Shown: positions 1 to 8,055, numbered from the stretch's first letter. The stretch is 8,055 bases of DNA from Oscillospiraceae bacterium (GCA_003508605.1 DNUB01000023.1:1-8055); one strand, 5' to 3'. Notes: generated from the letters alone by a model not told the origin. Numbers and translations are program-made.

Positions 1-10
1 TCTCAAGGTT

Positions 11-72
11 TTTCGACAAGCTGAATCGGGCGGAGCCATACTCCGTCCGATTTTTGTTTTCGGCAAGCTGAA
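11..72. repeat. Imperfect direct repeat flanking the upstream terminator
   Basis: The 15-mer TTTCGACAAGCTGAA at 11-25 recurs as TTTCGGCAAGCTGAA at 58-72, with one mismatch. The two copies bracket the terminator hairpin, and the second begins inside its T-tract. Both the match and the placement are read directly from the sequence. The copies may be the ends of a small dispersed terminator-associated repeat unit, or a local duplication; which of these cannot be decided from one locus. Confidence 0.5.
24..60 (+). terminator. Rho-independent terminator of an upstream gene outside the window
   Basis: The left arm AATCGGGCGGAG (24-35) pairs with the right arm CTCCGTCCGATT (41-52), giving a 12-bp GC-rich stem with a single G·U pair and a 5-base loop, CCATA. 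It runs straight into TTTTTGTTTT (51-60). This is the standard intrinsic terminator form on the + strand. It most likely ends transcription of a + strand gene to the left and isolates the promoter at 130-158. The reverse strand lacks an equivalent T-tract, so bidirectional action is unlikely. Confidence 0.85.
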
Positions 73-129
73 AATTATGTGAAAATTAAAAATTTCGCAT
101 TTTATCCTGATTTGGCAGTAATTAAACAA

Positions 130-158
130 TTGCTTTTTTGCCTGCAAAGGTGTATAAT
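130..158 (+). promoter_or_regulatory. Sigma-A-like promoter for the activase gene
   Basis: A perfect -10 hexamer TATAAT lies at 153-158. A partial -35, TTGCTT (130-135, matching TTG of the consensus), lies 17 bases upstream, which is the optimal spacer. The region around it is AT-rich and lies just downstream of the upstream gene's terminator. Transcription would start near 165, leaving a leader of about 85 bases before the preferred start codon at 250. I saw no riboswitch-like fold or clear operator in that leader. The -10 is strong and the -35 weak, so an activator or UP-type AT-rich element could contribute. Confidence 0.6.
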
Positions 159-231
159 TATAGCATAATGTCTTGTCAGGCAAAAAACGGGACGTTGTAT
201 GAAAAAAATAAAAACATTCATTCGTATATTC

Positions 232-240
232 AAGGAAGGA
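232..240 (+). promoter_or_regulatory. Ribosome binding site that favours the start at 250
   Basis: AAGGAAGGA (232-240) is purine-rich and complementary to the 16S 3' end, with a 9-base spacer to ATG 250. The alternative in-frame ATG at 199 has only a weak GGGA six bases upstream. The protein from 250 begins directly at the first strand of the ATPase fold ([12 protein letters not shown]), as family members do. The 17 extra residues from 199 are lysine-rich and have no domain role. Confidence 0.65.
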
Positions 241-249
241 AAAAAATAC

Positions 250-3200
250 ATGCTTCATATCGGACTTGACGTCGGTTCTACCACCGTAAAAATTGTTGTT
301 ATAGACGAAAACGGTCGGACGGTACATAAAAAATATCAAAGACACTATTCGGATATAAAGAAAACCATTGCCGAGGTGCTTTCCGAGGGCTTGGAAAAAA
401 TCGGGGACGAAACAGCCACCGTTGCCGTAACGGGCAGCGGCGGCATAAATGTGGCTAAATGGCTTGATATCCCCTTTGTGCAGGAGGTTACCGCAGGAGC
501 GGTAGCCATTGAAAAGCTTATTCCCGAAACCGACGTGGCTATTGAGCTTGGCGGCGAGGACGCAAAGATAACCTACCTTAAGGGCGGTATCGAGCAGCGT
601 ATGAACGGCACCTGCGCAGGCGGTACGGGAGCTTTCATAGACCAGATGGCAGCGCTGTTAAATACCGATATAACAGGTATCAACGAGCTTGCAAAGGACG
701 CCGAAACCATATACCCCATAGCCTCCCGCTGCGGAGTGTTTGCAAAATCGGATATTCAGCCGCTGCTTAACGACGGCGCAAAGAAAAGCGATGTTGCCGC
801 TTCGGTCTTCCAGTCGGTGGTAAATCAGACCATAAGCGGTCTTGCCTGCGGTAAGCCCATAAGAGGAAAGGTGGCTTTTTTAGGCGGACCTCTCCACTAT
901 CTTTCGGAATTGAGAAACCGCTTTATAATCACCCTTAACCTAAAACCCGAGGAGATCATATTCCCCCCGGACGCCAACCTTTTCGTTGCCGCAGGAGCAG
1001 CTCTTTCGGACAGCAGAAAGGAAGTATGCATAAAAGACCTTAAGGAAAACATAGATAAGCTTGCCGCCGTGGAAACTCACGAGGTGGAAAGACTTGCCCC
1101 CCTGTTTAAGGACGAAGAGGAAAAGCGGGAGTTTATGGACAGGCATGCAAAAGCCGCTATTCCCACCGCCCCCTTATCCGCTCACAAGGGCAGGTGCTAT
1201 CTGGGCGTGGACGCAGGCTCTACCACCACAAAGGCCTGCCTTATCAACGAAAAGGGCGAGATACTTTATTCTTACTACAACAATAATATGGGCGACCCCC
1301 TGAAATCCGTGATCGGCATTTTAAAGGAGATCTATTCCCTTATGCCGAAGGACGCTTACATTGCAAAGGCCACCGCCACGGGCTACGGCGAGCATCTTAT
1401 AAAAGCCGCCTTAAAATTGGATTTCGGGGAAATCGAAACTATGGCGCACTATAAAGCCGCCGAAAGAATACTGCCGGGCGTGGAATTTATCCTCGATATC
1501 GGCGGACAGGATATGAAGTGCATAAGGGTAAAGGACGGAGAAATTCAAAGCATTCTCCTTAACGAGGCGTGCTCCAGCGGCTGCGGAAGCTTTATAGAAA
1601 ATTTTGCGTCGGCTTTGGGTATGACAAGTGCGGAATTTGCGCAGCTCGGTCTTACCGCCGAACACCCCGTGGATCTCGGTTCACGCTGTACCGTATTTAT
1701 GAACAGCCGTGTTAAGCAGGCGCAGAAGGAGGGCGCAAGCGTGGCGGACATTTCCGCAGGACTAAGCTACTCGGTAGTTAAAAACGCTCTCTTTAAGGTA
1801 ATAAAAATCCGTGATCCGAAGGATATGGGCGAAAAGATAATCGTTCAGGGCGGCACGTTTATGAACAACTCCGTTTTGCGTGCCTTTGAGCTTACCTGCG
1901 GGCGTGAAGCGGTAAGACCCGACAAGGCGGGACTTATGGGAGCTTACGGCAGCGCGCTTATCGCCATGAACAGAGACGACGGCAAAGGCTCAACGGTTGC
2001 GGGGCTTGACGCATTGGAGAATTTTACCATTACAAAATCCACCGCCCGCTGCGGAAGATGCAGCAACAACTGTCTGCTCACCATAAGCAAATTCGGCGAC
2101 GGCACAAGGTTCATCACCAATAACCGCTGTGAAAGAGGAGCGGGGCTGGGTACAAAAAAATCGGGACTGCCCAATCTTTTTGACTATAAATACAAGAGAC
2201 TGTTCGGCTACAAATCTCTTGAAGAGGGAGAAGCCTCAAGAGGAACTGTCGGACTTCCCCGTGTATTGGGAATGTACGAAAATTATCCCTTCTGGCATAC
2301 GTTTTTCACAAATTTAGGCTACAGAGTGCTTTTATCCCCCGATTCAAGCAGGGAGATCTACGAGCTGGGAATAGAAACAATGCCCAGCGAATCCGTTTGT
2401 TATCCCGCCAAGCTGTCCCACGGCCATGTGGAATGGCTTATCAAAAACGGAGCGGATATAGTTTTCTACCCCTCCATGCCATACGAAATGGATAACGGAG
2501 GAAAGGGCGACAATCACTATAACTGTCCCGTTGTAGCCACCTACGGCGAGGTCATTAAAAATTCCGTTCCCGAGCTTAGGGAACATTCGGTTAAATTTAT
2601 GGATCCCTTCCTTCCCATTTACGACAAGGAAAGAATGCTCGAAAGGCTTGTAGAGGAATTTGTTCCTTTGGGGGTAAGCGGAAAGGAGATAGGCACGGCT
2701 CTTGAAAAAGCCTATGCGGAGGACGCCGCCTTTAAGCTGGATATACGGAGCAAGGGCGAGGAAGTCCTTAAAATGCTTGAGGAAACGGGACAAAGGGGTA
2801 TAGTTCTTGCAGGAAGACCCTATCATCTCGATCCCGAAATAAACCACGGCATACCCGAAATGATAAACGGCTACGGCTTTGCGGTGCTTACTGAGGACAG
2901 CGTGGCGCACTTGGGCGTAGACAAGCTTGTAAGACCTATAAGAGTATGCGATCAGTGGATGTATCATACAAGACTCTATAACTCCGCCGCTGTGGTGGGC
3001 GAGCGCGAATATCTTGAATTGGTGCAGCTTAACAGCTTCGGCTGCGGCTTGGACGCAATCACCACAGACCAGGTTCAGGAAATTTTGCAGGGCTACGGCA
3101 GGCTTTACACCGTCCTTAAAATCGACGAGGTAAATAACTTGGGAGCTGCGAGAATACGCCTGCGTTCCCTTATTTCCGTTTCCGAGGAGAGAAGAAGAGA

Positions 3201-4533
3201 CGGCTATCACAGCAGCACAAAATATGACGGTTATCACAGACAGCCGCTGTTTACAAAGGAGGACAAGAAAAAGCATACCATTCTTGCTCCCCAGATGGCG
3301 CCCATTCATTTTGATCTGCTGGAAAAGGCCTTCGGCTATTCCGGCTACAATATGGTGGTTTTGAAGGATTACAGCAAGGAGGTCGTTGACACGGGCTTAA
3401 AGTATGTGAACAATGACGCCTGCTATCCCACCATACTTACCGTAGGCTCGTTTATGCACGCTCTTGACAGCGGGAAATACGACCCCGACAGCTGCTCCAT
3501 ACTTATCACTCAGACAGGCGGCGCATGCAGAGCCACCAACTATGTGGGAATGATAAAAAAGGCGCTTAAGGAGGGCGGTTATCCGCAAGTACCGGTTATT
3601 TCCGTAAATATGGTGGGAATGGAGAAAAACCCCGGCTTTACCTACACGCCCTCTCTTATTATAAGGGCTATGATATCCCTTATCTACGGCGATACGCTTA
3701 GCCGCTGCCTTTACAGGGTAAGACCCTACGAGGTGGAAAAGGGCAGCGCAAACAAGCTTTACGAGAAATGGAACGAAAAGCTGAAAAAGGATCTGAAAAG
3801 CCTTAGCTACGGTCTTTGCAAGAAAAATGTCAAGCAGATAGTAAAGGAATTTGACGAGCTGCCCGTTTATGACATAGAAAAACCGAGAGTGGGCATTGTG
3901 GGCGAGATTATGGTAAAATATCACCCTGCCGCAAATAACTTTGTGGTGGATCTTGTGGAGTCCGAGGGAGCGGAGGCTGTCGTTCCCGATTTAATGGGAT
4001 TTATCTACTTTATAATGGATCATGCCAACTCAAGAAAAGAGCTGCTCACCGTTTCAAATTCCCGCTACTTCTTTATGAACAAGCTGATACATTTGTTGGA
4101 GTATCTGCAAAAGCCTTATTTGGAGGCGATAAAGGATACTAAATTCGGCAGTCCCATGAGGATATCCGAAATGAGAAGGCTGGTGGACGGAATCGTTTCC
4201 ACAGGCAATATTGCGGGAGAGGGCTGGTTCCTTACCGCCGAAATGGTAGAGCTTATGCACGGCGGAGTTAACAATATTATCTGTATGCAGCCCTTCGCCT
4301 GTCTTCCCAATCATGTAACGGGAAAGGGAGTTATCGGAGAATTAAGACGCAGAAATCCCCTTTCCAACATAATAGCCGTTGACTATGATCCCGGCGCCTC
4401 CGAGGTCAATCAGGTGAACAGAATCAAGCTTATGCTGTCTCATGCGGTTAAAAACGCTTCGGCAGTTTCCCAAAGCGTTGAAATAGGCAAGGTGGAAATT
4501 AAGGATAAATATTCCCGGCTTGTAAGCAAGTAA
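250..4533 (+). CDS. Large fused acyl-CoA dehydratase activase-like protein (two BadF/BcrA-type ATPase domains + DUF2229 + HgdB-like modules)
   Basis: About 1427 residues from ATG 250 (1444 if ATG 199 is used). Residue numbers count from 250. Domain 1 (about 1-280) is an ASKHA ATPase of the HgdC/BadF type: phosphate loop GLDVGSTT (5-12), GGED motif near 101, and cysteines C122 and C161. Domain 2 (about 315-575) repeats the fold: GVDAGSTT (319-326), DIGGQD (416-421), C441 and C480. A linker with C601, C604, C608 and C627 follows. Then comes a DUF2229-like region (about 665-890, with CYP at 717) and HgdB-like modules (about 1010-1396, second CYP at 1058, GGAC at 1093, C1345 and C1351). Family knowledge: HgdC-type activators use ATP hydrolysis to push a low-potential electron from a [4Fe-4S] cluster into a dehydratase. 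Here activator and acceptor-like parts share one chain. No signal peptide or membrane segment is seen, so it is probably cytosolic. Its substrate is unknown; calling it a true 2-hydroxyacyl-CoA dehydratase would go beyond the evidence. It is the first gene after a promoter. Confidence 0.9.
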   Translation: MLHIGLDVGSTTVKIVVIDENGRTVHKKYQRHYSDIKKTIAEVLSEGLEKIGDETATVAVTGSGGINVAKWLDIPFVQEVTAGAVAIEKLIPETDVAIELGGEDAKITYLKGGIEQRMNGTCAGGTGAFIDQMAALLNTDITGINELAKDAETIYPIASRCGVFAKSDIQPLLNDGAKKSDVAASVFQSVVNQTISGLACGKPIRGKVAFLGGPLHYLSELRNRFIITLNLKPEEIIFPPDANLFVAAGAALSDSRKEVCIKDLKENIDKLAAVETHEVERLAPLFKDEEEKREFMDRHAKAAIPTAPLSAHKGRCYLGVDAGSTTTKACLINEKGEILYSYYNNNMGDPLKSVIGILKEIYSLMPKDAYIAKATATGYGEHLIKAALKLDFGEIETMAHYKAAERILPGVEFILDIGGQDMKCIRVKDGEIQSILLNEACSSGCGSFIENFASALGMTSAEFAQLGLTAEHPVDLGSRCTVFMNSRVKQAQKEGASVADISAGLSYSVVKNALFKVIKIRDPKDMGEKIIVQGGTFMNNSVLRAFELTCGREAVRPDKAGLMGAYGSALIAMNRDDGKGSTVAGLDALENFTITKSTARCGRCSNNCLLTISKFGDGTRFITNNRCERGAGLGTKKSGLPNLFDYKYKRLFGYKSLEEGEASRGTVGLPRVLGMYENYPFWHTFFTNLGYRVLLSPDSSREIYELGIETMPSESVCYPAKLSHGHVEWLIKNGADIVFYPSMPYEMDNGGKGDNHYNCPVVATYGEVIKNSVPELREHSVKFMDPFLPIYDKERMLERLVEEFVPLGVSGKEIGTALEKAYAEDAAFKLDIRSKGEEVLKMLEETGQRGIVLAGRPYHLDPEINHGIPEMINGYGFAVLTEDSVAHLGVDKLVRPIRVCDQWMYHTRLYNSAAVVGEREYLELVQLNSFGCGLDAITTDQVQEILQGYGRLYTVLKIDEVNNLGAARIRLRSLISVSEERRRDGYHSSTKYDGYHRQPLFTKEDKKKHTILAPQMAPIHFDLLEKAFGYSGYNMVVLKDYSKEVVDTGLKYVNNDACYPTILTVGSFMHALDSGKYDPDSCSILITQTGGACRATNYVGMIKKALKEGGYPQVPVISVNMVGMEKNPGFTYTPSLIIRAMISLIYGDTLSRCLYRVRPYEVEKGSANKLYEKWNEKLKKDLKSLSYGLCKKNVKQIVKEFDELPVYDIEKPRVGIVGEIMVKYHPAANNFVVDLVESEGAEAVVPDLMGFIYFIMDHANSRKELLTVSNSRYFFMNKLIHLLEYLQKPYLEAIKDTKFGSPMRISEMRRLVDGIVSTGNIAGEGWFLTAEMVELMHGGVNNIICMQPFACLPNHVTGKGVIGELRRRNPLSNIIAVDYDPGASEVNQVNRIKLMLSHAVKNASAVSQSVEIGKVEIKDKYSRLVSK

Positions 4534-4558
4534 CAAAAAGGAAAAGAAAGGAAAAATC

Positions 4559-5440
4559 ATGGCAGAAGTAAAATTTTCAACCTCCAATGACAAAAACACG
4601 GACAAAAAAGGACATGGCAGAATTGCGCTTATTATTGCGGTAATCGCCGCACTGCTGATTGTTATTTTCAACTCCTTTTCCATCGTCAACGAGGGATATG
4701 TGGGAGTGAGATACCGCTTCGGAAAGATAGTGCAGGATAATCTTACGGCAGGTCTGAATGTTCATATTCCGTTTATCGAGACGGTGGAGCAGGTGGATAT
4801 AAGAGAGCATGTATATTCGGTCTCCACCGACGCCTACACCAGCGATACCCAGTCGGTAAATTCCCTTCAGCTAAAGCTCAACTACTGCTATAACAGCAGC
4901 AAGCTCAGCGACCTTATAAGAAATATCGCTATCGGCAATGTGGAAACGAAGCTCCTTGTGCCCAATGTGCAGAAGATAGCCAAGGACGCAATAGGCAAGG
5001 TCAAGGCAGAGCAGCTTGTACAGTCCAGAGCCGACGTGACCAGTGAAATTCAGAATACTCTTACCGAAATTCTGGAAAAGGACGGGATAATTGTTACCGC
5101 CTTCGCCATAGAAAACCTTAACTTCGACGACGCCTTCGAGGCCTCCATTCAGGCTAAGGTTATTGCCGAGCAGGACGCCTTGAAAATGGAAAACAAGACA
5201 AAGGAAAAGCAGGAGGAGGCAAAGCAGGTGGTAATTGCCGCAGAAGCTGAGGCAAAATCCAAGCGCATAGCCGCAGAGGCGGAAGCCGACGCAATTAAGG
5301 CAATTCAGGAGCAGCTGCAAAGATCCCCCAATTACATCGATTATTTCCAAATCGAAAAGTGGGACGGAAAGCTGCCGCAGGTCGTAAGCGACGGAGTCAA
5401 TCCCTTTATCGCTTTGGAGGGCGGCAATAACGGAAATTAA
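4559..5440 (+). CDS. Membrane-anchored SPFH/Band 7 (prohibitin/HflC-like) protein
   Basis: 293 residues. A short charged N-terminus (KNTDKKGHGR ending at 21) precedes one hydrophobic segment at about 22-40, probably a membrane anchor. The SPFH domain follows (about 41-200), with the family patterns VNEGYVGVRYRFGK (43-56), TAGLNVHIPF (63-72) and a VDIRE turn near 79. Residues about 200-255 are rich in Ala, Glu and Lys with repeated AEAEA-type heptads, a predicted coiled coil for oligomerisation. The tail ends KWDGKLPQVV (268-277), typical of the prohibitin-like subgroup. Such proteins form large membrane rings or microdomains and often control FtsH-type proteases; that role is family knowledge, not shown here. 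By the positive-inside rule, the N-terminus is likely cytoplasmic and the SPFH domain outside, as in HflC. AAAGGA (4547-4552) sits 6 bases before ATG, and the gene begins 25 bases after the activase stop, so co-transcription is likely. No NfeD partner, HflK or ftsH is adjacent. Confidence 0.9.
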   Translation: MAEVKFSTSNDKNTDKKGHGRIALIIAVIAALLIVIFNSFSIVNEGYVGVRYRFGKIVQDNLTAGLNVHIPFIETVEQVDIREHVYSVSTDAYTSDTQSVNSLQLKLNYCYNSSKLSDLIRNIAIGNVETKLLVPNVQKIAKDAIGKVKAEQLVQSRADVTSEIQNTLTEILEKDGIIVTAFAIENLNFDDAFEASIQAKVIAEQDALKMENKTKEKQEEAKQVVIAAEAEAKSKRIAAEAEADAIKAIQEQLQRSPNYIDYFQIEKWDGKLPQVVSDGVNPFIALEGGNNGN

Positions 5441-5540
5441 CCGGCGTTAAAACACCGCCTTTCTTAAAGCAGAGCGTAAATCCCCGCCGCCTGCTTGAAA
5501 ACAGGGCGCAAATAATTTCAACACCATCGAGAGGACAAGC

Positions 5541-7910
5541 ATGAATTTTACGGAACTAAAAAAACAGTGCATAGACAGATTTTTCAGCCGAACCAACGAG
5601 CAGCAGAGAAAAGCCATATATCAGACCAAGGGCGCAGTGCTTATAATAGCGGGAGCGGGAAGCGGCAAAACTACGGTTTTGTGTAACCGCATCGCCAATA
5701 TGATCCTTTTCGGCAGCAGCTATAATACGGAATTTGAGCGTGATATCAACTCCGAGGACGAAAAATTCCTTAAAAGCTTTGCGGCAGGGGACGAGGAGGT
5801 AAATCCCGAAAATGCCGAAAGGCTCTCTATGCTGCTGGGCTATGAAAGAGCCGCACCCTGGAAGATTTTGGCGGTTACCTTCACCAATAAGGCGGCGGGG
5901 GAGCTTAAAGAGCGTTTGCAGAATATGAATGTGCATAACGGCGGCGAAGTGTTTGCAGGCACCTTCCACTCTGCCTGTGTGCGTATTTTAAGGAGAGGGA
6001 TCGAGGCTATCGGCTATAAAAACTCCTTTACTATCTATGATCAGGACGACAGCCTCAGAGTTATAAAGGATGTGATGAAAGCCCTTCAGGTATCGGACAA
6101 GGCTTTTTCGCCAAAGGAATTTCAGGCGAAAATCAGTCATGCAAAGGACAAGCTGCTTACCCCCGACCGTTTCCCCGTTTACGGCGACGGCGGCAGGGTG
6201 GATTTTAAGCTGGAAAAGGCAAAGGAGATTTACACCGAGTATCAGAAGCGTTTAAAGGCGGCAAACGCCCTTGACTTCGACGATATAATTATGAAAACGG
6301 TGGAGCTTTTTGAAAAAGCTCCCGAGGTATTGGAGAGATGGCAGAAAAGCTTCGACTACATAATGGTTGACGAGTATCAGGACACCAATATGGCACAGTA
6401 CAGGCTGATTTCCTTGCTGGCGGAGGGAAGCGGAAACCTGTGCGTGGTAGGCGACGAGGATCAGAGTATTTACCGCTTCAGAGGGGCGACCATCGAAAAT
6501 ATCCTGAGCTTTGAAAAGCAGTTTAATGCAAGGGTAGTGAAATTGGAGCAGAACTACCGCTCCACCGAAACCATTCTTGACGCAGCCAATGCGGTTATCA
6601 GAAACAATACTCAAAGAAAGGGCAAAAACCTTTGGAGCGATTTGGGGGAGGGCGAAAAAATTCAGCTCCACCTTTTGCAGGGGGAAACCGACGAGTCCGA
6701 CTTTATCGCCAATACCGTTATGGAGCTTAAGGCGCAGGGCGAATGCTTTAAGGACAATGCCATCTTATACCGCAGCAACGCCATGTCCCGTTCCGTGGAG
6801 CTGTCGCTGTCAAAAAGCGGAGTGCCTTACCGCATTATCGGCGGCACAAAGTTCTACGACCGCAAGGAAATAAAGGACATTATCGCTTATTTAAGCGTTA
6901 TCAACAACAATTTTGATACGGTAAGGCTTCAGAGAATAATAAATGAGCCTAAAAGGGGCATAGGGGACGCAACTCAGGCGGAGGTGTTCAGAATTGCGGA
7001 GGGACTGGGCATTTCTCCCGTGGAGGTAATGCAGAGATCGGAGGAATTTGTCACCCTATCCAAAAAGAGCAAGGCTCTTGTACCCTTGGGAAATGTATTC
7101 GGAGAGCTGGGACAGGATACCGAAAGACCTATAGATAATATTATTGACGATATTATGAAAGCCACAGGGTATGAAATTATGCTGCTGACTCAAGGGGACG
7201 AGGGACAGGGCAGACTTGAAAATATCAGAGAACTGAAATCCGGCGCAATCACGTTTATGGAGGAAAATGAGGAGCATTCCCTTTCCGACTATTTAGAGAA
7301 TATCGCACTGATAACCGATATGGATAACTACGACGCAGAGGAGGACCGTGTGGTGCTGATGACCATGCACGGCGCAAAGGGTCTGGAGTTCAACAACGTG
7401 TTTATTGTGGGCGCAGAGGAAAACATTTTTCCCTCCTACCGCTCACAGCTTGACTCCGTCGAGATAGAGGAGGAAAGAAGATTGGCCTATGTGGCGATTA
7501 CGAGAGCCAGGAAAAAGCTTTATATCACCCACACAAGGCAAAGACTGCTTTACGGTCAGACCATGCGGAACAAGCTGTCAAGATTTATAGGCGAAATTCC
7601 CAATAAGGACATCGAGCTTACCGACCACACTCTCCATACTGCGCCCGTTCAGACTGCAAAGCAGCAAAAAAAGCCGGGTTATCTGCAGCAGGAGGCCCGT
7701 CATGCTCAGATAGAAAAAATAGCCGCAAGAATAGCCGCCGCTCACGCAGAAACCTTTACGGCAGGGGACAGAATACGCCACAAGGTTTTCGGCGAGGGCA
7801 CGGTAATCTCCGCCAAGGAAATGGGTAACGACACCCTGCTGGAGATCGCCTTTGATACTAAGGGAACCAAGAAGATCATGGCAAATTTTGCAAAAGTCGA
7901 AAAGCTTTGA
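5541..7910 (+). CDS. pcrA: PcrA/UvrD-type superfamily 1A ATP-dependent DNA helicase
   Basis: 789 residues with all SF1A motifs in order: Q-motif region NEQQRKAI (19-26), Walker A GAGSGKT (38-44), Ia TFTNKAA (113-119), Ib GTFHS (140-144), Walker B VDEYQD (276-281), III GDEDQSIYRFRGA (304-316), IV QNYRST (337-342), V TMHGAKGLEF (608-617) and VI YVAITRAR (650-657) with arginine finger R655. The C-terminus (about 740-789) has the HKVFGEGTV pattern ending in FAKVEKL, matching the PcrA RNA-polymerase-binding Tudor-like domain. A 3'-5' helicase acting in nucleotide excision repair, rolling-circle replication and clearing of RecA or stalled polymerase is expected from the family. Residues about 57-103 form an acidic insertion between motifs I and Ia, absent from Bacillus/Geobacillus PcrA but, as I recall, present in a clostridial subgroup. 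Start support: GAGAGGA (5529-5535), 5 bases before ATG. The gap to the SPFH gene is 100 bases without a clear promoter. If more than one UvrD paralogue exists in this genome, the symbol may belong to another. Confidence 0.92.
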   Translation: MNFTELKKQCIDRFFSRTNEQQRKAIYQTKGAVLIIAGAGSGKTTVLCNRIANMILFGSSYNTEFERDINSEDEKFLKSFAAGDEEVNPENAERLSMLLGYERAAPWKILAVTFTNKAAGELKERLQNMNVHNGGEVFAGTFHSACVRILRRGIEAIGYKNSFTIYDQDDSLRVIKDVMKALQVSDKAFSPKEFQAKISHAKDKLLTPDRFPVYGDGGRVDFKLEKAKEIYTEYQKRLKAANALDFDDIIMKTVELFEKAPEVLERWQKSFDYIMVDEYQDTNMAQYRLISLLAEGSGNLCVVGDEDQSIYRFRGATIENILSFEKQFNARVVKLEQNYRSTETILDAANAVIRNNTQRKGKNLWSDLGEGEKIQLHLLQGETDESDFIANTVMELKAQGECFKDNAILYRSNAMSRSVELSLSKSGVPYRIIGGTKFYDRKEIKDIIAYLSVINNNFDTVRLQRIINEPKRGIGDATQAEVFRIAEGLGISPVEVMQRSEEFVTLSKKSKALVPLGNVFGELGQDTERPIDNIIDDIMKATGYEIMLLTQGDEGQGRLENIRELKSGAITFMEENEEHSLSDYLENIALITDMDNYDAEEDRVVLMTMHGAKGLEFNNVFIVGAEENIFPSYRSQLDSVEIEEERRLAYVAITRARKKLYITHTRQRLLYGQTMRNKLSRFIGEIPNKDIELTDHTLHTAPVQTAKQQKKPGYLQQEARHAQIEKIAARIAAAHAETFTAGDRIRHKVFGEGTVISAKEMGNDTLLEIAFDTKGTKKIMANFAKVEKL

Positions 7911-7913
7911 AGC

Positions 7914-7973
7914 AATTCGCACTCAATTATTGCAGGGGGCGTTGGTTCTACTTCCAAAATCGTAAAAAGATAA
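7914..7973. repeat. Possible fragment of a dispersed clostridial intergenic repeat
   Basis: Immediately after the helicase stop, the same frame reads on for 20 codons (core NSHSIIAGGVGSTS) to TAA 7971-7973. There is no start codon or ribosome site, so it is not a separate gene. The phrase resembles the NSHSIIAGGF-type spurious translations I recall seeing repeatedly in clostridial genomes, which come from a dispersed repeat. That resemblance is memory, not a search. The remainder of the window to 8055 is AT-rich then C-rich, and I see no gene or convincing terminator in it. Confidence 0.3.
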
Positions 7974-8055
7974 AATAAAAAGATTCCCAAAACAGAACAG
8001 CAGGACAAAAGAATAATGCGCTATTTTCCAAAAGCCGCCCCAACCCCCACCCGCA

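Noticed and set aside
168..269. Short ORF of 33 codons from ATG 168, overlapping the activase start in another frame, as a possible leader peptide.
   Set aside because: It begins only a few bases after the predicted transcription start, has no ribosome binding site, and its sequence shows no regulatory codon run.
2344..3309. Long antisense ORF of 321 codons inside the activase gene.
   Set aside because: It lies entirely opposite strongly conserved domain sequence, has no recognisable motif, and is explained by codon bias of the sense gene.
5416..5465. Possible terminator after the SPFH gene: GGCGG (5420-5424) pairing with CCGCC (5455-5459), followed by TTTCTT.
   Set aside because: The stem overlaps the coding end, has G·U pairs, a 30-base loop and only a broken T-run. 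It could attenuate but is too weak to call.
5495..5518. TTGAAA with TAATTT as a promoter for the helicase.
   Set aside because: The spacer is only 12 bases, far from the 17 needed, and no better -10 lies at the right distance.
7742..8008. Antisense ORF of 88 codons across the helicase end and the tail.
   Set aside because: Most of it is opposite the conserved helicase C-terminal domain, no ribosome site is evident, and it shows no family motif.
1..8055. CRISPR array, tRNA/rRNA genes, insertion sequence or defence system.
   Set aside because: No regularly spaced repeats, cloverleaf-like segments, transposase motifs or defence-gene domains were seen on either strand.

Overview
The window carries three complete genes, all on the + strand, with an upstream terminator at the left edge and a gene-free tail at the right edge. 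The gene types, SD-type ribosome sites and helicase subtype suggest an anaerobic Clostridia-type Firmicute, possibly an Oscillospiraceae-like gut organism. This is inference from protein character and mid-range GC; no rRNA or lineage-diagnostic gene is present. The large iron-sulfur activase argues for a strict anaerobe.

Layout. Positions 1-60 hold a strong rho-independent terminator for a gene lying to the left, flanked by a 15-base near-perfect direct repeat. A sigma-A-like promoter (130-158) then precedes gene 1 (250-4533), a very large single-chain protein. It has two tandem activase (ASKHA ATPase) domains of the 2-hydroxyacyl-CoA dehydratase activator type, followed by a cysteine-rich linker, a DUF2229-like region and HgdB-like dehydratase/reductase modules. 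Gene 2 (4559-5440) starts 25 bases later and encodes a membrane-anchored SPFH/prohibitin-like protein. After a 100-base gap, gene 3 (5541-7910) encodes a PcrA/UvrD-type superfamily 1A DNA helicase. The last 145 bases contain no recognisable gene or convincing terminator, but may hold part of a dispersed repeat.

How the genes relate. Genes 1 and 2 are close enough to share a transcript. The helicase may be read from the same transcript or from a promoter I could not identify. No pathway obviously links the three: the helicase is housekeeping repair/replication/transcription-conflict machinery, the SPFH protein organises membranes or proteases, and the activase chemistry is ATP-driven low-potential electron transfer.

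The most interesting object is gene 1. Its two activase halves each keep the pair of cysteines that, in the classical homodimeric activator, jointly bind one bridging [4Fe-4S] cluster, and the spacing (39 residues) is the same in both halves. This suggests a covalently fused pseudo-dimer joined to its own electron-acceptor module. The substrate is unknown, and no CoA-transferase, acyl-CoA dehydrogenase or separate dehydratase subunit is encoded nearby. The architecture itself is a known but functionally uncharacterised family, so the novelty lies in function rather than in a new gene.
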